Source of the DNA: a virus
Virus record (IMG/VR): IMGVR_UViG_3300029319_000162
Coordinates: 1 to 37,728 of that record
Direction: 5' to 3' (one strand)
DNA length: 37,728 bases
Both the position numbers and the translations under genes were made by a program. The notes beneath the pieces were generated by a model. The model worked only from the letters and a program-made list of their open reading frames with translations. It had not been told where the DNA came from and searched no databases. Below, in pieces: positions 29,891-37,728 of the stretch (positions are counted from its first letter, which is position 1; each line of letters opens with the position of its first letter).

Positions 29891-30855
29891 ATTATATTAA
29901 GTGTCTTTCCTGCACCATATGCTCCAACTAAACTTGTCCCTGCTCCGATTAATTGATTTAAGGTGCTAGGGCTTGGTGTACTTTGTGTTTGTACTACAGA
30001 TTGTCCACTCGGTACTCCCTGTAAAATATCACTGTAGAAGCCTAATCGTTTATATGGTTCAAATATATTTGCCATTTGTGTTTGATAATCAGCTGTTAAT
30101 TGTGCTTGGTCTGTTTTTTGCTCACCTGCCCCGAGTCCTGCTAATTGTCCTATCTGTCCACTTGTTAAACCAGATAATAATTGTCCTATACCAGCTTGCT
30201 GTACTCCTAATCCACCGATACCTTGTGCTAATGCACCTTGTGTAGCTCCTAATCTACCTAATCCTTGTGCTGCTATCAAAGACCTCTGTAATTCATTTTG
30301 AGCAGCTTTTTGTGCCTGTGCAAAATTAGCTGCTTGACTTCTTGCTAATGCTGAAGCTCTATTACGGTCAATTTCAGTTTGTTGTATAGCTGCTCGGCTA
30401 CCACCAAAAGCAGATGGTCCTCCTGGACGACCTGCTGCTGCACTTCCAGCCTGTGCTTGCTGTATATCAAATGTTCTATTTATTTCATCTTGTACTGCTT
30501 GTTGGTATGGATTCATGTATTGGTCAAGCATAGCTTGTGTCGGTGCTCCTGTGCCAGCTTCATATTGAGCAGCCCCTTGTCCTACTAGAGATAAACCACC
30601 TTGAAAAGCAGGTATTGCAGAACCCATAGTAGTTGACCCTGCTTGTAAATAAGGTAGAAAATTACCAATACCTGATTTTGCTAAATTTATTGCTTGTTGT
30701 TGTGTATCTGTTAGACCAGCTGCCTTTATATCAGGTAATCCACCTGTAGGTGGTTGACCTGTCAGACTTTTTACTTGATCTAATAAACCTAGATAGTATG
30801 CTTGTTTTTCTGGATCAGGTAAAACTTGTTGTATTGTTTTTGTGACTTCTGCCAT
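29887..30855 (-). CDS. Ala/Gln/Gly-rich virion protein, 322 aa
   Basis: Low-complexity helical protein: residues 60-260 are dominated by Ala, Gln, Gly and Leu (QQAQAGSAAAGRPGGPSAFG, ASALARSQAANFAQAQKAAQ, GQIGQLAGLGAGEQK). Such proteins sit beside internal virion genes in many marine phages and may be minor internal or DNA-transfer proteins. The C-terminus (TLNQLIGAGTSLVGAYGAGK) is a short hydrophobic glycine-rich tail. It begins in the stop of the 420-aa gene and ends in the start of the 818-aa gene. Confidence 0.6.
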   Translation of the reverse strand: MAEVTKTIQQVLPDPEKQAYYLGLLDQVKSLTGQPPTGGLPDIKAAGLTDTQQQAINLAKSGIGNFLPYLQAGSTTMGSAIPAFQGGLSLVGQGAAQYEAGTGAPTQAMLDQYMNPYQQAVQDEINRTFDIQQAQAGSAAAGRPGGPSAFGGSRAAIQQTEIDRNRASALARSQAANFAQAQKAAQNELQRSLIAAQGLGRLGATQGALAQGIGGLGVQQAGIGQLLSGLTSGQIGQLAGLGAGEQKTDQAQLTADYQTQMANIFEPYKRLGFYSDILQGVPSGQSVVQTQSTPSPSTLNQLIGAGTSLVGAYGAGKTLNII

Positions 30856-32117
30856 TATGCTACCATCTTTCTTGCCTGTTTTGCTTTTCTACCTTTTTTC
30901 TCTAAATCTTTCATTAGTGCATACATTTTCTTTGCACCTTTTTCACGGTCTCCATTACCAGCTCCATATACAGCATCATTGGTAAATACAAACTCACCAT
31001 GACTTAACATAGCTGGTATTGAATCGCTAGTGCCTGTTCCTGGACCAATTATTTCACCACCATCATTCATCATTACTGGTGAAGTTCTACCGAATAATTG
31101 TGGGTTTTGTGCCACCATCATCGGATTTATTCCAGCTGCTTGGTTTTGCATAGCCTGTGCATTAGCTAATCGTGCTAAAAAGGCTGGATCTTGATAAAAG
31201 GGATTATCACCATAAAAGTTTGTGCCGAAACCATATTTTTGTGGATCTGCTTCATATAATTCTCTGCCAGTCGGACCCATATCAATATCTGCTGGTTTAT
31301 CACCTTCATCTAATAAAGCTAATGCACCTACCCCTGTTGCTGTAAGAGGACCATATTTACGTAAAAAACTAGCATCTGCTGGTAGTCCTGGACGGTTTGG
31401 GCTGAGATATGTGCCGTAAATATCCTTAGCTCCTTGTGTTACTTTATCTAATATTGTTGGTGGGGTAAACGCACCAGAAGACCCAGCTGTTACTGATTGT
31501 ACTGGAACATTACCAGCACCTGATACTCCAAGTGTTTGTGGCATTTCTGCTACTGGTGCTTTAATTCCAGGAATACCTTGCTCATACCCTTTACCTAAAA
31601 ACTTACCACTTTTGAGGTAACTTCCTGCTCCAGCTGTTGCACCTGTTAAGAGTGCTGATTTTAACGCTTCTTCTGGTGAAGCACCTGCAACTAGATTCCC
31701 AGCAAAACTACCAATACCAGCAGAAAAAGCTAGTGGCATAGCTGGTAATAAATAAGGAGCAGCAATAGCGAGTGCTATTGGAGCAACTTTCTTAACGACA
31801 TCTTTTAACCCATCAAACACCTTTTTTAAAAAGAACTCTGGTTGACCTGTCTCTGGGTTAATACTATTTAGCTTATTACCAACAATATATCGTTCTGGTT
31901 CTAAGCCCATCTCACGCATTTGTTTATAAATCATATTTTTCATACGTGGGTTAGCCTCTAGAACTTCTAAAGGTATTACTGTTTCACCCTCAGCTGCATG
32001 AACAATATACGTATCTTCATTTCTACCGTGAGCAGAAATAATATCAGCTGCTTTTTTTAAGGCAAAAATGCCCTCAAATTTTTCTGGTTGTTGTAAAAGT
32101 GTTGCTATACCAGTCAT
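30855..32117 (-). CDS. Phage structural protein with GPGTGTSDSIPAMLS motif, 420 aa
   Basis: Two blocks are widespread in phage tail and internal proteins: HAAEGETVIPLEVLEANPRM near 40-59, and near the end GGEIIGPGTGTSDSIPAMLS followed by HGEFVFTNDAVYGAGNGDRE. Similar blocks often flank assembly or self-association sites, but the molecular role is unknown to me. A glycine/alanine hydrophobic stretch at about 115-165 (IALAIAAPYLLPAMPLAFSA) may contact membrane. It is preceded by the only sizeable gap in the structural block, which holds a sigma70-like promoter. AGGA precedes the ATG. Confidence 0.65.
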   Translation of the reverse strand: MTGIATLLQQPEKFEGIFALKKAADIISAHGRNEDTYIVHAAEGETVIPLEVLEANPRMKNMIYKQMREMGLEPERYIVGNKLNSINPETGQPEFFLKKVFDGLKDVVKKVAPIALAIAAPYLLPAMPLAFSAGIGSFAGNLVAGASPEEALKSALLTGATAGAGSYLKSGKFLGKGYEQGIPGIKAPVAEMPQTLGVSGAGNVPVQSVTAGSSGAFTPPTILDKVTQGAKDIYGTYLSPNRPGLPADASFLRKYGPLTATGVGALALLDEGDKPADIDMGPTGRELYEADPQKYGFGTNFYGDNPFYQDPAFLARLANAQAMQNQAAGINPMMVAQNPQLFGRTSPVMMNDGGEIIGPGTGTSDSIPAMLSHGEFVFTNDAVYGAGNGDREKGAKKMYALMKDLEKKGRKAKQARKMVA

Positions 32118-32177
32118 CTTACTTTCCTGTTGTGTTTATGCAGGGGAAGCTAATTCCTGATATTTGCTTAACTGTGC

Positions 32178-32206
32178 ATTTTAATATGTATCTTTTCATA
32201 TTGCAA
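32178..32206 (-). promoter_or_regulatory. Sigma70-like promoter inside the structural block
   Basis: Leftward TTGCAA (32206-32201), 17 bp, TAAAAT (32183-32178), about 61 bp before the start at 32117 in a 90-bp gap. It could boost the internal-protein genes. Confidence 0.5.
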
Positions 32207-32207
32207 C

Positions 32208-32510
32208 CTAAGATATCGTAACAGATACAGAACCTAATGTAGTCGTACTCCCATTACCCTGTGGGTGAGGAGCATTTACTTTACTAATTTTAATAAAACC
32301 ATCAACTTCGAACAAAGCACCTGTTTCTAATGTAACATCAAAATCACTGGGTAAAGCTGTCATAGTCATTTTTGTAGCTCGGGCTTCTCCTGGATTACGT
32401 TGTTGTTCTACAAAAATCCCAAAAGCACGAACAATATCAGCAAAATATTGTTGTTGATACTCAGTAGGTGGATAAGCAAATAAAGGGGCTGGTACTTGTC
32501 GTGTAGACAT
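32208..32510 (-). CDS. Small structural-block protein, 100 aa
   Basis: Unrecognised. N-terminus TRQVPAPLFAYPPTEYQQQY, a helix FADIVRAFGIFVEQQRN, then beta-type segments (FDVTLETGALFEVDGFIKIS). The size and location after the beta-propeller protein suggest a head-tail or tail accessory component. The start overlaps the stop of the 698-aa gene (TAATG). Confidence 0.6.
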   Translation of the reverse strand: MSTRQVPAPLFAYPPTEYQQQYFADIVRAFGIFVEQQRNPGEARATKMTMTALPSDFDVTLETGALFEVDGFIKISKVNAPHPQGNGSTTTLGSVSVTIS

Positions 32511-34606
32511 TAGCGTCTCCCATCTGGTCTTACATCAATACGTGGCACTCCTAATCGCCATTGTGTTCCTGTAGCTGTGCTTTCTATACGGAATACAAAT
32601 TGTCTTCCACGTAAGCGTACACGTAATTGATTTGTGTATTGTTCAATAGGTGTAGTAGCTGACCGTGTAACATTACCACTAGAAGTTTCATTAAAATTTA
32701 CTCCAGGAAAATTTGTTGTTTTTACTGTCAAACTTGCCACTGGATCTGTGTTCGTACTATCCCTAAAAGTAAGATCAGGGATTATTTTTTGTATTAAGGC
32801 AAACTTATCCCCTTGATCTAAATCTATTTGGGCTGATTCTATATTTGCACTAATAGCTGATACAGGGTTTGTGCTACCATCATCTTGTCCAAACTCATGA
32901 TAGTATAATTTTTTATCAGTGCTAGCTGCGATTGGATATTGATTAATACCTCTATCAACCCATGCTGTGCGAGCTAATGTACCGTAATACCATACTTTTT
33001 CTTGATAATTGTATATAACATATCTATCATTTGTTGTGCTACTGCCACTAGGGTAAAACCACCATACCTCACCATATGAACTATTATGTCCTCCAGTAAC
33101 CTTACCTATTTGATCCCTATTAAAATCACCAAATACATAATCTAAAACAGTGCAAGGTAATCTTTGCACTGTACCACCGTAAGCGTAAAACTCTTTTGAT
33201 CCCATCCAAAACACAAAATCATTTACAGCAACAGCTGCATCAGGACTAGCTATTGTAATATTACGTGATATTTCAGATAACCCAAATGTAAACGGAGGTC
33301 CGAGAAACTGTAGTCCATGTAAAGATACATCTGTGAACACAAGTATTTGTTGTTTAGTTTGTATTGCTACTATAATTTCACTACCAGAAGATATACGCAA
33401 TTCTCCAGCTGTATTAGTAGCTAATGTCTGCCAAGCTGTTAAACTCTCTTGGTCGCTGAATCGTATTAGTAGAGGGTCTTGTGTACCTATACTTCCTTCC
33501 CCATCACAACCAAAAGCGATTACGTGACGTGATTGGTCACTTACCATAATTTGTTTTGCAATAGTAGGAGCTAGATTACTGCCACTTAAACTGCTTAGAG
33601 CTACTGCTCGTGTAGAAGTACCTGTGGTGCGATCCCAATAAAATATACCACCATTACGAGAGTTCATAAGTAAATCTTCACCAAAATTATCGTGTGTCCA
33701 GTTAGATATATTTGCCCCAGCTACTGTGGTTGTAGCTGGCATACCCCAACCAAAAGTCGCCTCTATAACTGTAGCATTATCATTGTGGCTCGCAGCTGTT
33801 GTACTATAGCGACCACGTATTAATCCTGCAAATGTAGTTGAGGTTTTACTTGTATATTCTATTATTTCATCATTTATTTTAATTAACCCTGAATCAGAAA
33901 AGTTAGTAGTCGCATCTACTGTAACAGTTGTTGCAACAGCTGTTAGTCCACTGCCATCATTTATAGCTGTAGAAGGTAATGAATCAGTTGTACCACTAAA
34001 AACACCTGCTCCCCAACCTGTGCCAAAAAAGTTTGTATCTAATCCAGTATTTATTTGATACTGAGCAACAGTGCTACCTCCACCGTTACCAGTATCACTG
34101 CCAGAAGCTGTTGCTGATACAGTAATTTTGTAAGAATTATTATTGACTTTTTCTATAATTTGATGTTCGCCATCTAATACGGTTGCTGTAATCTGGTCTC
34201 CTAAAGAAGCTGTGCTTGAAAAAGTAACAAAATCATTTAAATTAGCCCCATGAGCAGCATCAGTAACAGTAATTGTAGCACTGCCATTAGTCGCTGCAAA
34301 TGTCGCTGCCCCTGTGGTTGTTTTGCGTAATGGAGTAATATCATAATATTGACCACCATCAGCAATGTAATATTTTAAATTTGTGCCAATACCTAAAAAT
34401 TTAGTACCATCTAATGCCACCCAACTAAATAAGGCTCTACATGTTCCTAAAAAAGTATTTGTACTATAAGCAGACCACCCCCCTATTTTTTCAGGGTAGC
34501 CTAATCTAAACCGTATTTTATCACCATCAAACCATCCACCTTCGTTAGAATATGAAGTACCCTCGCGATTGATTCCAGGTTTAAATTTAAGTGCAGTTAA
34601 AGGCAT
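32510..34606 (-). CDS. Head-tail/DNA stabilisation-type protein (P22 gp10-like), 698 aa
   Basis: The opening MPLTALKFKPGINREGTSYS with NEGGWFDGDKIRFRLGYPEK is typical of a marine-phage protein related to packaged-DNA stabilisation proteins such as P22 gp10. The rest is beta-rich with WD/propeller-like repeats: NFGEDLLMNSRNGGIFYWD, LLIRFSDQESLTAWQTLATN, VNDFVFWMGSKEFYAYGG, EVWWFYPSGSS. An inserted Ig-like or Thr/Ser-rich segment lies at about 95-190. It would plug the portal and join head to tail. The assignment rests on recall of the family and context and is only moderately certain. Confidence 0.6.
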   Translation of the reverse strand: MPLTALKFKPGINREGTSYSNEGGWFDGDKIRFRLGYPEKIGGWSAYSTNTFLGTCRALFSWVALDGTKFLGIGTNLKYYIADGGQYYDITPLRKTTTGAATFAATNGSATITVTDAAHGANLNDFVTFSSTASLGDQITATVLDGEHQIIEKVNNNSYKITVSATASGSDTGNGGGSTVAQYQINTGLDTNFFGTGWGAGVFSGTTDSLPSTAINDGSGLTAVATTVTVDATTNFSDSGLIKINDEIIEYTSKTSTTFAGLIRGRYSTTAASHNDNATVIEATFGWGMPATTTVAGANISNWTHDNFGEDLLMNSRNGGIFYWDRTTGTSTRAVALSSLSGSNLAPTIAKQIMVSDQSRHVIAFGCDGEGSIGTQDPLLIRFSDQESLTAWQTLATNTAGELRISSGSEIIVAIQTKQQILVFTDVSLHGLQFLGPPFTFGLSEISRNITIASPDAAVAVNDFVFWMGSKEFYAYGGTVQRLPCTVLDYVFGDFNRDQIGKVTGGHNSSYGEVWWFYPSGSSTTNDRYVIYNYQEKVWYYGTLARTAWVDRGINQYPIAASTDKKLYYHEFGQDDGSTNPVSAISANIESAQIDLDQGDKFALIQKIIPDLTFRDSTNTDPVASLTVKTTNFPGVNFNETSSGNVTRSATTPIEQYTNQLRVRLRGRQFVFRIESTATGTQWRLGVPRIDVRPDGRR

Positions 34607-35973
34607 TATCCAGGTCTCAATTGAATAGCCACATAAGTGAAGGAGTTACCAGAAATAGTCGCACCTGCCGGAAGCAATGTAGCAAATACATCAAATGTAC
34701 CACCATCTCCATCTCTCATACTTAAAGTGTGTGATGAGCCACCGACCGTAACAGTAAAATCGCCCCCACCAGTACTAACCGTTCTACCTGAAATAAACGT
34801 AGGATAGGTGCTTGCCGTAAAACTTGTTGCCGTGCTTGAAGATATTGCTGAAGATGTGTTGTCCAAAAAACTATTCGCCAAAGACAACGTGCCAGAGCTT
34901 GTTATCGTACCACCAGTTAATCCACTGCCTGTTGCTACACTTGTTACTGTGCCATCTCTAGCTGAGTTTATTTGTGCAGCTGTTCGTGTTACTAAAGTAC
35001 CTCCTAGTTTTAATCCATTTGAGCCATCATGTGAAGCTAAATCCACATCTGTAGATCCATCAGCAAAAGTCACATTACCTGTAACTAAAAGACTGTTCGT
35101 GCCATCTTCATCGTACTCAAGACTGACATCTTTATCTGTACCAAATATTATTTTCTTATCATCAGCAATAGTTATTAGTTCTGCTCCAGAGCTTCTATCT
35201 ATTAACACTGTATCTGTGCCATTTTCATCATATTCGAGACTGACATCTTTATCTGTGCCAAAGAATAACTTTTTATCATCTACTATACTAACATCACCAT
35301 TAGATATTTGTAATGTGCTGCTTGTTGTATCAAATTTTGCCAATACATCTTGGTCTGAACCAAATTGTATAGCTTTATCATCAGCTATAAATACATCTCC
35401 AAATTCTGCAGAAGTAGAGCCTATATCTGCACCTCCAGAAGCATCTGGTAATATTGAAGTAGTAGCAGTGACTGTCGTGCCAGTTATTGCAGCTGGAGTA
35501 GTCCCCCCTATAACAGAATTATCTATAGTTTGACCAGAGAGTGCTTGGGCATTTACAAATAAAGAACTTAAATCTGTTACAGCTGCTCCTGATCCTGCAC
35601 CATCGGCAAAAATTATAGCTCCTTTCCCTGCTGTAATTGTTGCATCAGCACCCGAACCTTGTGAAAAAACCACCGATTGTGATGTGCCATTTTTCACGAA
35701 ATATAATTTATCAGCATCATTTGGTGCTATTGTTATAGTGTGTGTACCAGAGGGTGATCCACCCAATACTAATACTTTAAACATTCCATTAGATAAACTA
35801 CCATCACTTGTTGTAAGTGTACTAGATGTGCCTGATAGAGTTAACTCGCCTACACCATTTATTAATCTATCAATAATATCAAAGTTTGTATTTGTTGTAG
35901 TTCCCCATGAACCTGCTTGTTCACCAAGCCCTATTTTTTCTATACCACCGTTTGCTGTAAATGTTGATCCCAT
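34606..35973 (-). CDS. Tail fibre/spike protein with internal repeats, 455 aa
   Basis: The N-terminus (GGIEKIGLGEQAGSWGTTTN, FDIIDRLINGVGELTL) is the attachment-type domain common in marine-phage fibres. Three repeats follow, at about 197-224, 230-258 and 268-297, each with a DDK-I/L-FG(S/T)D-DV--(K/E)-D core. The end is Ser/Thr/Gly-rich beta (GSGLTGGTITSSGTLSLANS) with a terminal RPG. It probably binds the host surface. GAGGT precedes the ATG. The two later repeats are similar at DNA level (35104-35170 and 35221-35287). Confidence 0.7.
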   Translation of the reverse strand: MGSTFTANGGIEKIGLGEQAGSWGTTTNTNFDIIDRLINGVGELTLSGTSSTLTTSDGSLSNGMFKVLVLGGSPSGTHTITIAPNDADKLYFVKNGTSQSVVFSQGSGADATITAGKGAIIFADGAGSGAAVTDLSSLFVNAQALSGQTIDNSVIGGTTPAAITGTTVTATTSILPDASGGADIGSTSAEFGDVFIADDKAIQFGSDQDVLAKFDTTSSTLQISNGDVSIVDDKKLFFGTDKDVSLEYDENGTDTVLIDRSSGAELITIADDKKIIFGTDKDVSLEYDEDGTNSLLVTGNVTFADGSTDVDLASHDGSNGLKLGGTLVTRTAAQINSARDGTVTSVATGSGLTGGTITSSGTLSLANSFLDNTSSAISSSTATSFTASTYPTFISGRTVSTGGGDFTVTVGGSSHTLSMRDGDGGTFDVFATLLPAGATISGNSFTYVAIQLRPG

Positions 35974-35980
35974 TTTTACC

Positions 35981-36343
35981 TCATAAATCTATATTTGTCC
36001 ATGTTGGCGTGGATCCTGTTGTTATAGGAGTCCACGTTGGGCTGCTTGAAGGTGTAATCGTTGTATACGATGTTCCTGGAGCAGGTATAATATTTCCCCA
36101 TACTAATACACTTCCTAGAGAAAGTGTAGCTGAAAATCCCTCTATAGTGATATTAGCTTCACCAACTATGGAAACATCACCCAAACTTATAGTTGCTGTT
36201 ACGGCTGTAACATCGGCAGCTCCTTGAGCTTCAATACCTACACTACCTTGTGCGAGTGTAGCTGTAAGCCCTGTATTTATTGGTACAAAGGTTCCTGGAA
36301 GTTCAGCAATCGCTGTTTCTGATATGGCATTAAAGCCAAGCAT
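35981..36343 (-). CDS. Beta-repeat structural protein, 120 aa
   Basis: Two or three copies of a short beta repeat: ATLAQGSVGIEAQGAADVTA, ATISLGDVSIVGEANITIEG, ATLSLGSVLVWG. The start MLGFNAISETAIAELPG is found in many phage tail genes. The tail is Thr/Pro/Ser-rich with TPTWTNIDL-type aromatic steps. It is likely a fibre or fibre-tip component of the extended beta type. Start is 2 nt after the preceding stop. Confidence 0.65.
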   Translation of the reverse strand: MLGFNAISETAIAELPGTFVPINTGLTATLAQGSVGIEAQGAADVTAVTATISLGDVSIVGEANITIEGFSATLSLGSVLVWGNIIPAPGTSYTTITPSSSPTWTPITTGSTPTWTNIDL

Positions 36344-36344
36344 A

Positions 36345-36932
36345 TTAGGTGTTTCCTATTCTTACGCAAGTAAAATGCGTTGAATTAGTACCTGTGCCAC
36401 CCAAAATTGAGCCATTAGCCACACCAGACTCATAAAGCATTTTAAATTTATGCGTAGACGTATTTGTAACATCAAAGGTAAAACTTGTGTTAGTTTGATG
36501 GTAAGCATTAGTGCCACCGTGCATATTATTTGTCCAACTATAAGCAGCAGTGGAATAAGTACCATCATCTGTAGTTGTTTGAAAATGTATTCCTAAATAC
36601 ACATTGTTACTGGCTCCCACTTGACCATTCACCACTCCCTGTATCAAATACACACCTGTTTTTCCAAATGAAAAAATACCAGAACTTTCCGACAACCCAG
36701 TTCCTACTGGTACGCCATCCGAACCACCACCACCTGCACCATCAACTCTTTCCCAATTAGCTGTTAGTGCATGAGTGCCACTGGATGCTGTAACATTGGC
36801 TGTTATTCTCCATGAGTCCGATTCAAGGTTAATACCTACAGAGCTTGTGCCATCAGAATGTTTAATATCTGTAACGTCTGACCCTAACGTGCCATCTGCT
36901 ATAAATTTTGCTAATTCTGCTGCTTTGCTCAT
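36345..36932 (-). CDS. C1q/TNF-like fibre-tip protein, 195 aa
   Basis: Residues about 50-195 have the pattern of the C1q/TNF-like jelly roll used as trimeric receptor-binding tip: GIFSFGKTGVYLIQGVVNGQ, NNVYLGIHFQTTTDDGTYS, NTSFTFDVTNTSTHKFKMLY and the closing THFTCVRIGNT. The N-terminus (MSKAAELAKFIADGTLGSD) is a fibre-attachment sequence shared with other marine-phage fibres. It resembles the next two upstream genes, so the block carries several related tip proteins. Confidence 0.65.
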   Translation of the reverse strand: MSKAAELAKFIADGTLGSDVTDIKHSDGTSSVGINLESDSWRITANVTASSGTHALTANWERVDGAGGGGSDGVPVGTGLSESSGIFSFGKTGVYLIQGVVNGQVGASNNVYLGIHFQTTTDDGTYSTAAYSWTNNMHGGTNAYHQTNTSFTFDVTNTSTHKFKMLYESGVANGSILGGTGTNSTHFTCVRIGNT

Positions 36933-36941
36933 GGTGTTATC

Positions 36942-37493
36942 CTATGCTACCTTATACCCACCAAACTCTGTTCTATTAAAACCTGCGTTATAATTAATAT
37001 TAAGAGCTTCCCCACTTTGTTGGTCACAGTCAACTCTTACTTCAACATAATCTCCTGCTGTATCAAGATTTATTAATCCATGAACTTGAAGCATATAGGC
37101 ATAATTTCCAGTCGTTGCTGTAGGATATGACGTTTGCATTTGTGTAGAACCATTTTTTCTAAAGAAAACAAATGTATCTGTAGCATCGGCAGAGGATTGT
37201 GCAAACAAGTTGGTATAAAAGAAATATATCCCAGTAGTTGTTGAAGTTACTGTAAATTTATTGCTTGCAAATAGACCACCTTTATTAATAACACGACCAC
37301 TATCACCTCCATCAGTTATTGATTCAAAAGTTATGGTTGATACTGTGCCATCAGAAAGTGACTGATCTGATGTTTTTCCTACATGAAAACATGGTCTGTT
37401 TGGCTCACTGATAACACCACCTGAACTAATACTCATAGCCGTATTAGAGTTCGTTGCGTCTTGTATGGTATTTACTTTAAGTATTGATGCCAT
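36942..37493 (-). CDS. C1q/TNF-like fibre-tip protein, 183 aa
   Basis: The start MASILKVNTIQDATNSNTAM is the common attachment motif (KVNTIQD) of phage fibres. Residues 45-183 follow the C1q-like pattern: INKGGLFASNKFTVTSTTTG with IYFFYTNLF, QTSYPTATTGNYAYMLQVHG, DYVEVRVDCDQQSGEALNIN and a final FGGYKVA. It is similar in layout to the genes on both sides. AGGAT lies before the ATG. Confidence 0.65.
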   Translation of the reverse strand: MASILKVNTIQDATNSNTAMSISSGGVISEPNRPCFHVGKTSDQSLSDGTVSTITFESITDGGDSGRVINKGGLFASNKFTVTSTTTGIYFFYTNLFAQSSADATDTFVFFRKNGSTQMQTSYPTATTGNYAYMLQVHGLINLDTAGDYVEVRVDCDQQSGEALNINYNAGFNRTEFGGYKVA

Positions 37494-37496
37494 TGT

Positions 37497-37727
37497 TTAT
37501 CCTATTAAACACCCTGTCCAAAAACTTGCTTTGGTATCACCACTTCCATCATAGATTGTTCCAGTATCACTTGCATATGTATATACCTCGACATAATCAT
37601 TAGCAGTTAATAAAGGAGTAATTGAACCTTGCCCACCATTTGGATTTACAGCATTTCCTGCGTTTGAATTAACTGCGAATCTGTAAATAGAAGACCCATT
37701 AATATAAAATTGAATTTCTGCTACTTG
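37497..37727 (-). CDS. C-terminal part of a third C1q-like fibre protein (runs off window)
   Basis: The open frame enters from the right edge and ends at TAA (37499-37497), leaving 76 codons. It includes QVAEIQFYINGSSIYRF, LLTANDYVEVYTYASDTGTI and the end SFWTGCLIG, matching the C-terminal strands of the two downstream fibre proteins (DYVEV step). The N-terminus is outside the window. Confidence 0.65.
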   Translation of the reverse strand, partial: QVAEIQFYINGSSIYRFAVNSNAGNAVNPNGGQGSITPLLTANDYVEVYTYASDTGTIYDGSGDTKASFWTGCLIG

Positions 37728-37728
37728 T

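Noticed and set aside
24330-32117. Endolysin or transglycosylase domain in the large virion genes
   Set aside because: I searched by eye for lysozyme, amidase and SLT-like motifs and saw none; no lysis enzyme is assigned in this window.
34808-35533. A 241-codon plus-strand open frame
   Set aside because: It lies fully inside the tail fibre gene on the other strand, has no ribosome site, and its Ser/Val/Pro-rich product mirrors the Thr/Ser/Asp-rich codons of the fibre. It is a shadow.
1-37728. Integrase or repressor genes indicating a temperate phage
   Set aside because: No recombinase or CI-like protein was recognised; the HTH-like 92-aa protein and PolA Leu444 alone are not enough.

Overview
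The window is most of a tailed double-stranded DNA phage genome. The DNA is AT-rich and almost fully coding, with short intergenic gaps and pervasive stop/start overlaps (TAATG, ATGA). Gene content and protein style resemble uncultured marine podovirus-like phages: a P22-type portal, TerL and TerS, a family A DNA polymerase, a 1034-aa internal virion protein and a beta-propeller head-tail protein. There are no ribosomal RNA, tRNA or cellular genes, and the host cannot be named from the sequence.

Layout. Nearly everything is on the minus strand, so transcription runs right to left. From 37728 down to 23448 is the structural block: small C1q-like fibre proteins, a repeat-bearing fibre, a 698-aa beta-propeller protein, four large internal/virion proteins, and two membrane-associated small proteins whose hydrophobic segments are encoded by the same DNA in two frames. 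From 23455 to 21726 is a two-gene plus-strand island (SNF2-type helicase and a 92-aa partner). From 21415 down to 5414 is the replication, nucleotide and DNA-modification block: possible ssDNA-binding protein, archaeo-eukaryotic-type primase, UvrD-like helicase, DUF932 protein, thymine-hypermodification-type protein, glycosyltransferase, thymidylate-synthase homologue, Nmad1/MazG-like protein, polA, HD phosphohydrolase, then many small genes. From 5182 to 1 is the packaging block: TerS, VRR-NUC-like nuclease, two tandem paralogues of unknown function, a lone plus-strand gene, TerL, and a portal gene that runs off the left edge. The capsid region that should follow the portal is absent, so the window is probably a nearly complete genome cut between portal and tail fibres.

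How the parts may work together. A thymidylate-synthase homologue that could be a dUMP hydroxymethylase, a GT4-like glycosyltransferase, and a protein of the alpha-glutamyl/putrescinyl-thymine pyrophosphorylase clade 3 type lie in one translationally coupled run beside polA and an HD-domain (YfbR-like) nucleotidase. This suggests the phage replaces or decorates thymine in its DNA, possibly with a sugar. That is an inference and the best candidate here for an undescribed system.

Regulation. Two intergenic regions about 16 kb apart (5241-5347 and 21569-21665) share a composite promoter: an upstream box, a -35, 17 bp, a TACAAT -10, and a palindromic leader. One is placed to drive packaging and the other replication. 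Other visible signals are rho-independent terminators, a set of extended -10 promoters, a multi-stem leader RNA at 6989-7123, and several 9-13 bp intercistronic hairpins that resemble RNA-processing sites. Two small proteins below usual gene-calling size were found by reading the gaps: a 39-aa membrane protein (7167-7286) and a 59-aa zinc-ribbon protein (11272-11451).
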